Below, in pieces: positions 24,751-37,799 of a stretch of 60,000 nt of DNA. Both the position numbers and the translations under genes were made by a program. Where the stretch lies: contig NC_064037.1 of the NCBI RefSeq assembly GCF_932526225.1, forward strand, positions 1,180,001 through 1,240,000. The letters are read 5' to 3'. Position 1 is the stretch's first letter, and every line of letters begins with the position of its first letter. This DNA is from Nematostella vectensis. Taxonomy: Eukaryota > Cnidaria > Anthozoa > Actiniaria > Edwardsiidae. The notes below the pieces were generated by a model that was given only the letters and a program-made list of their open reading frames with translations, searched no databases and was not told where the DNA came from.

Positions 24751-27353
24751 ATAATATGCAGTAGGAGTCGCATTTAGAAAGACTTAATTCGGCATGCGTG
24801 CTGATACGCCAATCTCAGGCTATCAATTACTCCTTCCCTTTTTTTGTTCGCTAAAAGATGTCTGCAGACCCTGTGTCATCTTTTGTCAGAAGTTGTAATC
24901 TGTGGTTACTGACATTTTTTACGTTTTGAAAGACCCAAAACTATTGCTGCAGAATTTTAGATATTTAAGATTTAAGGTTATAGAAGCAATAAGGGTTTTT
25001 CTTTTCTCAGAATAGTTAAGGGAAGGATTTTTTTATGTTTTGAGTGCTCTAAACTGATGCTATTATGTAAAGTATTTGGGCAGTTTTTTTAAGAAATGTG
25101 CCGTCTGGCCTGTCTTAATCAACCGTACATTTTCTAGCGGCTATATTTAGTAAAGTGTATCTTTACTGAAGTGTTGGCTGTAGAAAATATTATACCCGAC
25201 CTTTAGAAAGCACGATCATACGATCTTTTCCTGTTTTTTTTAACCCATATACATATTTAAGGCGTTCCTTAAATATGTATAGCTGTAAATGTTTTCATAA
25301 AATAGCATTGCAGCCCATCAAAATAAAATAAAGATAAACACTAGGGTAACACGTATGCGATGTCGCATTTGCTTGATAGTTTGCTTTCGTTTATAACGAT
25401 TATTACATATCACTCTATTTTTTAGTCTTTTTTTCATAATTTTTGTTTTATTTATACTTAAAAGGCAGATCCGTTACCAAATAAAACGTATTAAGCTAAT
25501 CGGTTTTAAGTGCTTGGACGTTTTATTCACAGAATGAACACGAGATTGTAAAATGCTTGGTCAACAATGTCATTTCCTAACTTTATATACCCCGTCTACA
25601 CACGAGATTGCTTCATATTTTTTGTTAATATGAAATTTCTTAGGAGACACATACCCCCTAAGCGTATACATTACACAAGATTGTTTTAATATTTTTTGTA
25701 AAGCGTCCGCATGTATCGTTTTGAGCGCTCAGCTTAGCGGGTAACTATACGTTTATATTCATTCCTGCTTAGTTTGTTTTCTCTGTTGTGCTAAAAAGTG
25801 TCTTTTCTTTGTATGTTATCAATTCCTTTACCGCCCGCTGCTCGCCACCGTTGAGTTTTATCTCAACCTGAATTAGAAAACATATTCACTGTGCGTTAAA
25901 TTTCCCAAATGGCTACAAACTAGCTTTAGAAACTCTCAAGAAAACAATACTCTTTCTCTGTATAGATTTTTCCTTGTTTTCAAACCTCACGCACTGCCTA
26001 CTAGCAGATGTATGATACTTTGGGTTTTTAGTCATAAATAAATAAGCAGCCTTTTCTTTAATATTCCAATGCCATTCAGTACATGGCTAATTGTAAATGA
26101 TCGCTTTCGTATCTAAAGTCTCGAATAATTAAATCTTCTCTTTGTTGGTTTGACCTAGCGTTTTTTCATTGGGTAGCTTTGTGAGTGAAGGTTTCAATGA
26201 AAAACGATTCAGCCCGTGTGGTTAAGTGCTGACTCCTTAAGGAGATAGCCGTGTAACAGAATTCATTCAGAAACATGTCGCCCCAGTGGAGTCTATCGAG
26301 GTCGTTTAGAGATCTCCCAGTGTCTGAACATGTCGAGGTTCCTCGTCGAGCGGCAAGTAGCTCGGATTTTATCCGAACCTCGCAATCCTTGGAACCTTCA
26401 AGTGGACAGTTGGATATGCCCAGATTGGCGTCCCAGCGAAATTCGGTTTGTTTTAGTCTCAACCGTTGTTTCCCTAGTTGCATTACCTCCGGCTTTAGCC
26501 GAAGTCAAATATTAATACACTAATGGCATTAGAGTTAGCAGGATCCTACTTTAGGATAGCAAACGTTAGGATTGTGTGTGGCATGTTAACCATTTCCAAC
26601 GTTTTTCAAGTCATTGGAATTTAATATTCGATGATAATCCAGCCCCTCCAACAAAATACGCAAACACATTAAATTCAATTGGATTTAGGATATTTTCATA
26701 ATGTCTTATATCTTAATATCATTTGTAAAGTGTTTGGAATTGGAATCGGAAACAGGGCACCTTATTTTCAATTTATGTGCACACTATATATACTTACATC
26801 AGTGGAAAAGAAACCATGGATTCAATTTGATTCGGCAGTACAAATTGATCTTTAATAAATTGCGCTCTGGGAGATCAAACTCAACTACTGATCACATATG
26901 CAAACGAACTTTACGCCATCTATTGATCTAGTGCTACACTACGTACTACTTTAAGACAACGGCCTTCCAACATGAACATTAAAAGATGAGCTCCTTACCA
27001 CTGCAGTGCCGTGACTGACTTGTCAGTAAGTATTTGCCAAGTGTCTTGAAGTGCTTTAGTACCCGCAACTACCGTAATCTGGGACCACATCGGGGCCGAG
27101 GAATCGGAAACTAAGGAATTGCTTTTCGCTAGCAGTAGTAACATCAGGTATGAGAAAGCATTCTTTTTTTGAGTAGCATATACAACTATTTTCTCGTATT
27201 TTTGCTTCGGACGATAAACAAAATTATCCTTAGCGAACTGTAGAGGCAATTAAAAATCAGTTAATACCCTGAACAGGAACGTTTTTATTTGTTTATTTTT
27301 TAGAGCTGGTAATGCATAAATCAAATCCTTTATAAATTTAAAGCATCGATATT
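24751..27353. other. Mostly unassigned AT-rich stretch
   Basis: No gene is recognised. The only compositional island is about 26260-26510, which is GC-richer and open on both strands (see the entry at 26275). The rest shows only short AT runs. Confidence 0.4.
26275..26523 (+). CDS. Candidate short Ser-rich open frame, unknown function
   Basis: An 82-codon frame beginning MSPQWSLSRSFRDLPVSEHV, with A at position -3 of the ATG and a Ser/Arg-rich, disordered-looking composition. It sits in the only GC-rich island of a roughly 2.6-kb AT-rich stretch. Overlapping frames on both strands are also open, so the coding strand is not certain. No domain is recognised. It could be a first exon, a small protein or chance. 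Confidence 0.22.
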   Translation: MSPQWSLSRSFRDLPVSEHVEVPRRAASSSDFIRTSQSLEPSSGQLDMPRLASQRNSVCFSLNRCFPSCITSGFSRSQILIH

Positions 27354-27629
27354 GTAAAGAGAGGTATCTGGATGTTCACTTGTGCATTTAGCTGACCGTT
27401 TAGGTTATTTACTTGTTAGTTATTGTTTTCTTTTGTATCATGTCAGTATTATTGTACGAGGAGTTCCATTCCATGTGACTGCATTGATTTAGTAAAGAGC
27501 GGTGTCTGGATGGTCACTTGTGCTTTTAGCCGACCGTTTGTTTTTACTTCTTAGTTATTGTTTCCTTTTGTATCCTGTCTGTATTATTACGCGAGGAGTT
27601 CCATTCCATGTGACTGGGATTTGTCGCAT
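27354..27629. repeat. Diverged 138-bp tandem duplication
   Basis: A segment starting gtaaagag at 27354 recurs from 27492. Both copies contain gaggagttccattccatgtg and a similar ttagttattgttt stretch. By eye they differ at roughly one base in eight, so this is an older duplication than the satellites. Confidence 0.85.
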
Positions 27630-27852
27630 GGTCTCGAGTTATTATCTCGTCGAACTTGCAAATGTGGCTCTTTTACATAGTCTGTGCAATGTTTGCGCAA
27701 CTAGTTTTACCTATTGTTTTGAAGGCGAACGAACTACTCGGATCGACCTATTTCAAATCTAATGTATAAAATCTAATGTATAAGAAAATTAACCCTGGGA
27801 AATGGACAGATGCGTTAAGCAGTGATGCAGCCAGTGAGGACTTTTTAAGAAA

Positions 27853-27879
27853 ATGGAAAAAGACAACTTTCCTGAAGAG
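27853..27879 (+). CDS. Candidate first coding exon of a plus-strand gene
   Basis: An ATG in strong context (gaaaATGG) opens nine codons, MEKDNFPEE, ending at a GAG/GTAGGG donor in phase 0. This joins in frame to the exon-like segment at 28940. Another frame upstream (MYKKINPGKWTDALSS, from about 27769) is also open, so the reading is uncertain. It may belong to the gene at 33.7-48 kb or to a separate gene. Confidence 0.27.
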
Positions 27880-28939
27880 GTAGGGAAAGCTTTCGTGTTG
27901 TTTCCCTCGCGTTTAAGATAATAATAATAATAGAAAAGTTACCATAGACTCAATACAAGATACCATTTTAAAACTAATTGATTATAGATAACCTTTTTAT
28001 GAAAAATAGATAGTGGAATTGATTTTATTTTCAATATGCTCGCAGAGGGCGATACTTGCGGTTTACGTTTCTTAAAATAGAATTATGTCGTTTAAAATGT
28101 AATTTCCACAACGTGTAAGCTACTGTTATATTCTTAGAGAACAATGTGTGATGGTTTTCAGTCACAGAGTTTCTCTGCTTTTTAAATGCTCGAATGCTTC
28201 TTGTAATGAAATCCATGGATTTGCGCTATATTAATAATTTCGTCAATTTCAATATGTCCTTTTTCCCCAACTCTTGCTATGATAGGGGGATCTTAGATAT
28301 TTGTGGTCATTTTTTAACTTGATTCAGAAATTTTTAACAACTTTATACCAAGTGCCAGGACAACTGAAAGTTTCTTCAAGCACGCCGTGTGTAAATGTCG
28401 TTAACGATTTTCCCTCTTTGTATAAAGTCGTACAATTTGCAGTTTTAAACTAGTCTTTCGATTTGAATCTATAAAACGATGCAAGGAGGCTTTAATAAAA
28501 AATGTATCTTTTCTTGAAACTCTTGGAATTATCATCCAAAGGTTGTAATCATGTCGCACAATATTAATATTAATTTGTGCAGGTGATTAGAAAGTTCGAA
28601 TTTGAAGGCCACGATCAGAGGAATAAGTTGTTTGACATTGCAAACATGTAACATATAAATCTTTCGCGATGTTTAACTCGTTTGACTGCCAGTAGCAGCA
28701 TGTCTCTGTTTAATTATATGACTATCAGGGTTACGGTAGTCAAAGCAAAGTCTACTTCCCAATTAGTGCACCTTCCCCTGATAATACGAGGCGGGATATT
28801 ATTTTTCTAACTAAATTGCTTTTGATGAGGATATGATATCGTTTCGACGTGTTAGTTCTAGCCTCGTCTACTAATTTTAAAACCTTTTCGCGCAGCCATC
28901 ACTCCTCTTAAAAATCTAGATTATTTGGTTGCCTTTCAG

Positions 28940-29009
28940 AAAGACAAACCAGAAATCAGTCAAGAAAAGGTAGAATCGCTATGTCTAGTCTTATGGGCTA
29001 AAGGTCTTG
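28940..29009 (+). CDS. Candidate internal exon
   Basis: Preceded by a good acceptor (ttgcctttcag) and read in phase 0 it gives KDKPEISQEKVESLC, then LVLWAKGLG, ending in phase 1 at G/GTAAGG. Phase 1 is the phase used by most introns of the Tudor-like gene downstream. A further possible 30-nt exon at 29165-29194 (aaag acceptor, CTG/GTAAGC donor) keeps phase 1. I see no recognisable domain; the support is splice sites plus an open frame. Confidence 0.3.
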
Positions 29010-29502
29010 GTAAGGCTTTTAAGCGCAACCCTAATAGTTTTCTTGCCCATGTTGCTACAAATATTTTTTACATATGAGCGTTTTTTACTGTTTTACTAAG
29101 GACTGCGTCAGATATGCGGGTTATTAATTTCCTCTGCAAGACAAATAAACCTTGATTTTTAAAGGCGGTAATTGCACCAGTAGCACCACAGCTGGTAAGC
29201 GACTTAGAGCTCTCCGTCCGATTTATAAACAATATTCACGAGCATTAGAGGTCACAGTGACACAACAGCAGTGAATACATAGACTTTGGCTACTTGGACG
29301 TGTAAAATTGTATTGAAAACATTTGAGCAAAGGCCAATATTCTCCCAATTTGAATACAAGCTGACCTTGTATTCAAGTATTCAGTTGTTTGGTTAATTGA
29401 TGCTAAAATGAGTTGAGGCAAAGTTTGGCTGAGCAAATATATAACAAATTAAGGTTTAATTTGGAGTATTATGCGTGACATGGACTCCGATTTAAAGAGT
29501 GC

Positions 29503-32040
29503 GCGCACTAGCGGTACACTGTCGCACTAGCGGTACACTGACACACTAGCGGTACACTGACACACTAGCGGTACACTGGCGCACTAGCGGTACACTGACA
29601 CACTAGCGGTACACTGACGCACTAGCGGTACACTGACGCACTAGCGGTACACTGGCGCACTAGCGGTACACTGGCGCACTAGCGGTACACTGGCACACTA
29701 GCGGTACACTGACACACTAGCGGTACACTGGCACACTAGCGGTACACTGACACACTAGCGGTACACTGGCACACTAGCGGTACACTGTCGCACTAGCGGT
29801 ACACTGACAAACTAGCGGTACACTGGCGCACTAGCGGTACACTGACGCACTAGCGTTACACTGACAAACTAGCGGTACACTGGCGCACTAGCGGTACACT
29901 GGCGCACTAGCGGTACACCGCGCACTAGCGGTACACTGACGCACTAGCAGTACACTGACGCACTAGCGGTACACCGACTTTTAAGCGGTACACTGCCGCA
30001 CTAGCGGTACACTGACACACTAGCGGTACACTGGCGCAGCGCACTAGCGGTACACCGATCCACTAGCGGTACACTGGCGCACTAGCGGTACACTGGCGCA
30101 CTAGCGGTACACTGACGCACTAGCGGTACACTGGCGCACTAGCGGTACACTGGCGCACTAGTGGTACACTGTCGCACTAGCGGTACTCTGACGCACTAGC
30201 GGTACTCTGACGCACTAGCGGTACACTGACACACTAGCGGTACACTGACGCACTAGCGGTACACTGACACACTAGCGGTACACTGGCGCACTAGCGGTAC
30301 ACTGTCGCACTAGCGGTACACTGTCGCACTAGCGGTACACCGCGCACTAGCGGTACTCTGACGCACTAGCGGTACTCTGACGCACTAGCGGTACACTGGC
30401 GCACTAGCGGTACACCGCGCACTAGCGGTACACTGACGCACTAGCAGTACACTGACGCACTAGCGGTACACCGACTTTTAAGCGGTACACTGCCGCACTA
30501 GCGGTACACTGACACACTAGCGGTACACTGGCGCAGCGCACTAGCGGTACACCGACCCACTAGCGGTACACTGGCGCACTAGCGGTACACTGGCGCACTA
30601 GCGGTACACTGGCGCACTAGCGGTACACTGGCGCACTAGCGGTACACTGGCGCACTAGCGGTACACTGGCGCACTAGTGGTACACTGTCGCACTAGCGGT
30701 ACACTGGTGCACTAGCGGTGCACCGACGCACTAGCGGTACACTGGCGCACTAGCGGTACACTGGCGCACTAGCGGTACACTGGCGCACTAGCGGTACACT
30801 GGCGCACTAGCGGTACACTGACAAACTAGCGGTACACTGACAAACTAGCGGTACACTGGCGCACTAGCGGTACACTGACGCACTAGCGTTACACTGACAA
30901 ACTAGCGGTACACTGGCGCACTAGCGGTACACTGGCGCACTAGCGGTACACTGACAAACTAGCGGTACACTGGCGCACTAACGGTACACTGACGCACTAG
31001 CGGTACACTGGCGCACTAGCGGTACACTGGCGCACTAGCGGTACACTGTCGCAATAGCGGTACACTGGCGCACTAGCGGTACACTGGCGCACTAGCGGTA
31101 CACTGGCGCACTAGCGGTACACTGGCGCACTAGGGGTACACTGTCGCACTAGCGGTACACTGGCGCACTAGCGGTGCACCGACGTACTAGCGGTACACTG
31201 GCGCACTAGCGGTACACCGACGCACTAGCGGTACACTGGCGCACTAGCGGTACACTGGCGCACTAGCGGTACACTGGCGCACTAGCGGTACACTGACGCA
31301 CTAGCGGTACACTGACAAACTAGCGGTACACTGGCGCACTAGCGGTACACTGACAAACTAGCGGTACACTGGCGCACCAGCGGTACACTGACGCACTAGC
31401 GGTGCACTGGTGCACTAGCGGTACACTGGCGCACTAGCGGTACACTGACGCACTAGCGGCACACTGGTGCACTAGCGGTACACTGACGCACTAGCGGTAC
31501 ACTGACAAACTAGCGGTACACTGCCGCACTAGCGGTACACTGACAAACTAGCGGTACACTGGCGCACTAACGGTACACTGACGCACTAGCGGTACACTGG
31601 CGCACTAGCGGTACACTGTCGCACTAGCGGTACACTGTCGCACTAGCGGTACACTGGCGCACTAGCGGTACACTGGCGCACTAGCGGTACACTGGCGCAC
31701 TAGCGGTACACTGACGCACTAGCGGCACACTGCCGCACTAGCGGTACACTGATGCACTAGCGGTACACTGCCGCACTAGCGGTACACTGACAAACTAGCG
31801 GTACACTGGCGCACCAGCGGTACACTGACGCACTAGCGGTACACTGGTGCACTAGCGGTACACTGGCGCACTAGCGGTACACTGACGCACTAGCGGCACA
31901 CTGGTGCACTAGCGGTACACTGACGCATTAGCGGTACACTGGCGCGCAAACGATAAACTGGTGCACTAGGTGTTAACTGGCGCACAAGCGATAAACTGTC
32001 CCACTATAGCGGGACACTGGCGCACTAGCGGAACACTGGC
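29503..32040. repeat. 19-bp satellite (gcactagcggtacactgac)
   Basis: About 130 copies of a 19-bp unit, gcactagcggtacactgac, with variation mainly in the gac/ggc/gtc/gcc triplet. Each typical unit contains CTAG and GTAC. A block with the rare variants ccgacttttaagcgg and gcgcagcgcac recurs at a 497-bp offset (29974 and 30471). The right-hand units from about 31930 are degenerate. Confidence 0.97.
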
Positions 32041-33653
32041 CGTGTTGACCATCTGCTCTCGTATGCTAACTTACGGTGCGTGTAAACGGTAGACAGTTTA
32101 GAGATTAGGAAGTTCTCTTGTTCAGAATTATGCAGGGTATCGCTTGGGGTCAGCCCTTGCTCCTGTTATATACAGAACGGTTTCTATCACCAAGAACTTT
32201 GCTTTTAATAATGTAATATTATTTTATTCAGCCTGCACCTTAAAAGAGAGGTTTCTAAAGCTTAGATTTCTCTAAGAATTAAAGGATGATTATAAAGGGT
32301 AGTCGAGTAACGACTGTGTTATAAAGGCGATATTTGTCTAATGTTTGATTTTTTTATCCTTTTGCATGCAAATCCTTTTTCTATTGCGATAATGCGCACG
32401 TCATATAATAGACAAACCCTCTTACTAATCCTATGTAAATCTAGATATTGAAAAGGTGATAATGTGAGTGTTTTAAGAGTCCACTAGCGTACTAATTAGG
32501 CATTACATGGTAATCACGCGTTTTACAAATAATATGATTCGTACACGCCCATCTTTTACACTTATATGCACTCTTAATTTGCCCATTTTATTTTCTTCCT
32601 TTCCTCGTGACTTAAAAATCTAATTTTGGGCTGCGCCGTTTCATCCCTTTTTAAGCAGAACTGAATTGATCTGCTCTGCATCCCTTGAAATAATTATGTT
32701 TTTAACTTATTTCCCAGCATTTACTGATATGCAGTTCTAGATGCACTTTACAACTGAGGAACATTTTATCTGATCAAACAAAATTTGGACTCAACTATAT
32801 ATTAAAGATGTTTATCTCAAGTAGAATAACTGGATTTTCAAGTAAAAGGGGAAGATTATTCAAAACGCATAGCTGTTCTTAAAAGCATTCATAATTACTA
32901 CAAAGCAGATACCAATTTTTTCGATATTTTTTCATTCATTCATTTCTATTTGAGAGGATTTCCTAAAGATAGTTTTACCATGGCGTTTGATGGTTATTTT
33001 TGAACATTACATCTTTTGCTATTTTTGTGCTTTAGTTATTTGCACAGATAAGAAATATAAACTGTTTTCATGATAAAGTGCTATCTGCTACAGAATATCT
33101 TTAACATTGCGACTTTCTATTTTAAAATTGTCCCTTTATTTACCGATAAATCCGGCGCTAAGTAAAAATATTTTTTGTATATTGAATATTCATAAGCCTT
33201 ATGTAGTAAGGCGGGCTTACTTTTCCTGAATTCCTTGCTTTCCTGGTAAAATCCAGTTATTATCGGTATTTGTTTTATACGGACTTTTTCAGATTTTTAT
33301 TTTCCTGAATAACTATTACGTTCTTATGGTATCAAGTGTTTCGTTGCGGTTTGCACCTATAGAAACACAAAACACAGGTGAATGTCATACCTGCTCTATC
33401 TAACCAATATTACAGGTATCCGTGCGAATTACGAACACAAATTACTAAAAAAAACATTCAGCCATCAACAAGCCATAACTTTATTACATGAAACACGTCT
33501 TGTAAATTTTTGATAGTATACTTTTCTTTTGTTCGCCAACTTAATAGATTTTTGCATTTCCCTTAACTGGAGTAAGTGTAAGGCGCGAAGGGGTAAAGTG
33601 TAAATGGCTTATCGGATGTCACATTTGTCATATTGTGGCAAATTAAGTCCTGA
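32041..33653. other. AT-rich stretch without a recognised gene
   Basis: Non-repetitive AT-rich DNA. A cag followed by a 47-codon open run at about 32130 is the only exon-like item, and no matching donor supports it. Confidence 0.4.
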
Positions 33654-33770
33654 AGTCGGCACGATGAATTATTAACGGAGTATTTCCCTGACACTGAACG
33701 GTGCCTTGCAAGGATGCGGGCTTGCTTTATGAAAGATGACATTCTCAAATGGTCTCTCTACAATCCATAG
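33654..33770 (+). CDS. Coding-like segment ending in an in-frame TAG, just upstream of the Tudor-like gene
   Basis: Thirty-eight open codons with protein-like composition (DELLTEYFPDTERCLARM, then RACFMKDDILKWSLYNP) end in TAG at 33768-33770. The same frame resumes at once (GTA ATG) and continues to the donor at 34008. This could be the end of an upstream gene, a nonsense change in a larger exon, or a sequence error. No good acceptor is visible at its left end; cctgaag near 33653 is the best. A minus-strand frame (33563-33748) overlaps it. Confidence 0.3.
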   Translation, partial: SRHDELLTEYFPDTERCLARMRACFMKDDILKWSLYNP

Positions 33771-33773
33771 GTA

Positions 33774-34008
33774 ATGTTCTCCTGTACGTTGCCTGCATTC
33801 TCGCTAAATCGTAAGGAGTCGAAAAAAGCCAAAGAACTCGAGAGGAAGAAGTCGCTATCGAAAGGAAAGGACCGCTATACTATCGTGAAGGGGCTTGCGG
33901 GAGGGCCCGATGGGATCTCCTTCGAGAGCCTGTTCAAGAAGAAGCATTTCCTAAGGGCGCGAAACGGATGTCTGATATTGGAACTCTATGATGACTCCGA
34001 GGAATACC
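33774..34008 (+). CDS. Tudor-like (DUF4537-type) gene, exon 1 as seen
   Basis: An ATG frame of 78 codons plus one base, ending at a strong donor, TACC/GTAAGT (phase 1). The first 26 residues include a Lys/Glu/Arg-rich stretch (RKESKKAKELERKKSLSK). Then comes a globular-looking segment (DRYTIVKGLAGGPDGISFES, then LFKKKHFLRARNGCLILELY). The frame joins cleanly to the exon at 37248. The ATG may not be the true start, because the same frame is open on the other side of a TAG six bases upstream. The protein's role is unknown; the later Tudor-like domain suggests binding to a modified protein or nucleic-acid partner, which is inference. Confidence 0.6.
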
Positions 34009-37000
34009 GTAAGTGAAGTAGAAATTATACCTGCTATCTTGTGTAAATCTTCATTGAAAGCCTCACAACTATTTCAGGCTCATTAGGGTTTAACAACTCC
34101 CCTTGCTAGTATGTCTAAATCTCCGACGAGTACAGATTGTACATCAGTGTTTTGTACTTTTCGCGCGAAAATACTTTCAATAGTCCACTGAAAGCTCAAC
34201 ACATTGACGTGGCGTGTTTGTTTTCCCTGAATGGAATATGCCAAACCAATGAGTGTAGAAAAACATGCTGCTTCTAACCAAGATGTGTAGGAAATATTTT
34301 AAAGGGAGTGTTTACTATCTCCCATGTTTGTTTCTCATGTTGAAGTTTCTATTTTTGCTTGCTACTTTATGTGATTTCATAAGAGCTGCACAATATCCCC
34401 GAATTAAAAACAAAAAAAAGTTATATTTGTTTCGACTATGGCCACTTTCCCTAACCAAACATTCATCAAAGTTTAAAGATTCCTTTCAAAATCTAGAGAT
34501 TTAGCTATCAATTTCAAATTGGTATTGGAAGCCGTGCTGCCCGGGGCACTATTTCTTAATTTTTTTTTCTTCTTTTAATTTTGTCTATTATCTTTCATTA
34601 CATGTTTTCTTGTTATGTGGAATCACACTGATATAAATACCGTTCGCTTGCCAGACTTTACGAAAACAACCCTCGAGGCGTCTCGTTGAGACATGCCATT
34701 CTCTTAATTAGAGATATGAGCTAAAAAATTCATAATGTTTAGGTATATTGATGATCAGGTTCAAAACTACAGCTACTCGCCACAAAAAAATAGTCAAAAT
34801 GTATTTTCTTTCTCTTCATTTATTTGCTTTTTTTGGTTACCTATTAAGAAAAGTGTATACTTTCCTTTTTTTTTGCTTTTAAACATTGAAATTTGAGCCA
34901 CCAAAACCAGCAATTTGATGGCAGATTTTTGGCAACGATTTTCGTGAAGAATTTACTGCATACTTTCCAAATCCATTCACTTCGACATGTTCTTTCATTC
35001 TAGCCTCCATGTTATTTGGATAAACAGGCTCGGGTTCTAGGAAAGTCCGAACAAAATTGCCGGCAAAGATATTGGTCAGTATATAATGGTAAGATTATGT
35101 CCTGTATCTACTGCAAAAGCGGTTTCTCGGATCTTTTCAAACAGAAAAAAAAATTCTTTACAAGTGGTAAGATTATTTCCTGTATCTCCTGTAAAAGCGG
35201 TTTCTCGCATCATGCCAAACAGAGAAAAAAATGTTCTTTACAAGTGGTAAGATTATTTCCTGTATCTACTGCAAAAGCGGTTTCTCGCATCTTCCCAAAC
35301 AAGGGAAAAAAGGTGCTTATTACTTCAAAATGTTTTAAGCTTGGCTTTCCAAAAACCTTTATAGAGCTATCCTAGTGTTCAATACTAAAAGATTGGTTTA
35401 GCCTTGAGTACCAAAAATCTTGAGTTGAAAGGATATTGAAATGAGGATATTAAAATGATTAAATCTAGATAAGTATATACCCATGGTATCTTTTAGTCTT
35501 TATTTCTATCTTTCGCATATTTCCTATGCCGGCGAAAAGCGCTTCTATAGCCAACACAAATTCTAGCTGACGGGCGTTATTGATTAATGGTGATTTTTGC
35601 AACAGTCAAACATTCCCTTGATAGCCAAGATTATAACTCCTTGTTGGTTCTCAGTAGCGACTTGGGCGTTTTCAGAATTATGCCAACTAATACAACATTA
35701 AAAATAGAGCACTTATAGTTTTCCCGCCAAAAGCTAATATAGATCCCGGATGCTCGTCCGCGCTTGACACCAAATATGGTGTTACTTGCTTGTGATTCTA
35801 TCAAGTTGTAAACTGTCATACTTTCAGCCGTTATGTATTTCGAGCATGTATTGGGAACTCTTATGGGTACTAACTTCGATACAGGTTGTACAAGCTAAGA
35901 TAAATTAAGTTGACGTGAGTTGAGTTGAGTCAATTTTTTTTTTTATTATTAGAAGATTTTCTTTTCATTATAGAAATTAAGGGTTTTGACTAGGTCTAGA
36001 TTTGGAAGTGGTGGTTCAACCTCTCAATTTCTTTAAGTTTTAAATTTGACCCTTTTGATTAAAGATTTTCTATGTCTGATTCCAGTTCTAGCTTCTCAAA
36101 TGCTTGGTGCATTATTCCTTGCACACTGTGGCAGGGTGCTGGGCTGGCGTGGGACGTGCCGGTGTCGAATTGAACGTGAAGGCTGACTGGTATAAGAAGC
36201 CAGAGAATAATAAACATAGGGGTTTGTCTGACCACGGAACGTAATTTGTGGTCAGCCGGTGTTGCAGTAAACATACAAGATTATCGTGTTTTTGTTTGAC
36301 CACTCAAAAAGTTTGTTATTGAACAGACTCCTACGCCCTTGCACAAGTATACTCTTTTCTGCTCAGATATTGTTGTCATTTTAAAACAAAAATGGTAAGA
36401 TCACGCTAAGCTTTTATGGGATTTAGACAAATAAATGCTAAGCATTTTTGGGGACATTTTTGGAAATTTGCTCTTTGTTATTTTGTACAATTGCTTTTCG
36501 ACGATCTGGAATATATTCACGAAGAGAATTCATTTTCTATGCCTCATTCAAGTGAATTACTTGGATTTTTCCAATCAAATATTGTTTTCTCCGGTCGGTT
36601 TGATGTTAGAAAAAACCGTTGTGTATAAACAGGAGCGAGGAGCACGCAATGTATGAATGATTCACGAAGCATGTGGGAAAGAAGCGTCGCTGGTAATCTG
36701 GTATCGTCGATGAAGTCATATTTTTATCATTTGTGTGACCAAAGCGTTTGTCGCCCAATGACTCAACAACTTAAACCCTTTTGAGTTGGTGAGCACTTTT
36801 ACTTTAATGATAGTCTTTGAAGTTTATTATACAAAACAATGCTTGGTATAAGGCATCTAGACCGCGCGCGCGTATAGAACTGATCCTATACCCGAACCCT
36901 CCTCCGGTCTACCTGTGGTGCACCCGCGTACGATAGCACAGGCTCTGGACTAAGAGCAAAAACATTTTAAGTGTAGTTATCTGAACCTACCGTGTGTCAT

Positions 37001-37247
37001 GCTTACGTGTATTTACGTTAAGGTTAAGAGATAACGCGCCACGTTTGATTTCTCCCGCTGTCTTTAATTCCTTCCATTGATAGCTCTCCCTACCTTCAAT
37101 ACATTACAATACACTTTTTTTATTTATTCATTCGTTCGTTCGTTCGTTTGTTTGTTTGTCTGTTTGTTTGTTTATTTATCTCCATGTCGTTATGATCTAT
37201 TTGTTTTCCTCTTTGCCGTGACCGTACCGTTTCTACGTGTGTTCCAG
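34009..37247 (+). other. Intron 1 of the Tudor-like gene
   Basis: A 3.2-kb intron from GTAAGT to ttccag. It is AT-rich and holds a three-copy repeat at 35088-35330 and a (GTTC/GTTT)n run near 37130-37175. Short frames on both strands (for example 36059-36303 minus) have no recognisable content and are not called. Confidence 0.55.
35088..35330. repeat. Three-copy intronic repeat, about 78-80 bp
   Basis: Copies start at ggtaagattat at 35088, 35166 and 35246, each followed by tcctgtatct and gcaaaagcggtttctcg. Each copy therefore carries a splice-donor-like AGTGGTAAGAT or TGGTAAGAT string. The 119-codon frame across it is a by-product. Confidence 0.9.
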
Positions 37248-37433
37248 GTAAGCAAGCAACCTTCATCCCACTCCAGGATATGTGGTTCTCTGGCTACATT
37301 GTCTTTGAGTCGTTGTTGGATCCCGCGCATTTCATTCGTCGTTGCAACGAGCAATTGATTTTGCAGAAATACGAAAATTCTCAGTTCTTTAAGGAAGACG
37401 CCAGCTTCAAGCTCACTAGGAAAAGATGCATTG
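37248..37433 (+). CDS. Tudor-like gene, exon 2
   Basis: Acceptor ttctacgtgtgttccag, donor G/GTTAGT, phase 1 in and out. It encodes (R)KQATFIPLQDMWFSGYIVF, then ESLLDPAHFIRRCNEQLILQ and KYENSQFFKEDASFKLTRKRC. The composition is that of a folded alpha/beta protein with no low complexity. It is not an ATG-initiated frame, so it is easy to miss. The junction to exon 1 completes an Arg codon and exon 3 follows in the same phase, which is the main evidence. Confidence 0.65.
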
Positions 37434-37799
37434 GTTAGTAGTCTTTCGTCTTACATGAACAACCACATGTTTCATGCAAATGCCATCTATCTATTTTCTA
37501 TAAACTTATCCGGTTTTTACTAACTTTACCTTGTAGTGTGCAACAATATTTCTTACAACAACAACAACGAACTTGTTCACTGGCGGCGTATTTTGGATAT
37601 CCGGAACTACAATACTGTGTGTAGATGGATGGGGCTTATTTATGTTGAGAAGGGGTTAAGCCCTCCATGCTGTCCATGGACTTGTGAATAATTTTTCGGT
37701 AACTAGATCCAAATGAAGACATAAAAAAGTGAACAAAGGCCTGCAAACGTAGTGTTTATCGCTTTTAACTAGTGTGATTTTTTTCTTTGTGTTATTCAG

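Noticed and set aside
2578-32040. CRISPR arrays
   Set aside because: The arrays are head-to-tail satellites without unique spacers, in a eukaryotic context with introns and a LINE.
36059-36303. Overlapping minus-strand frames in intron 1
   Set aside because: No domains and no splice or start support; probably chance.
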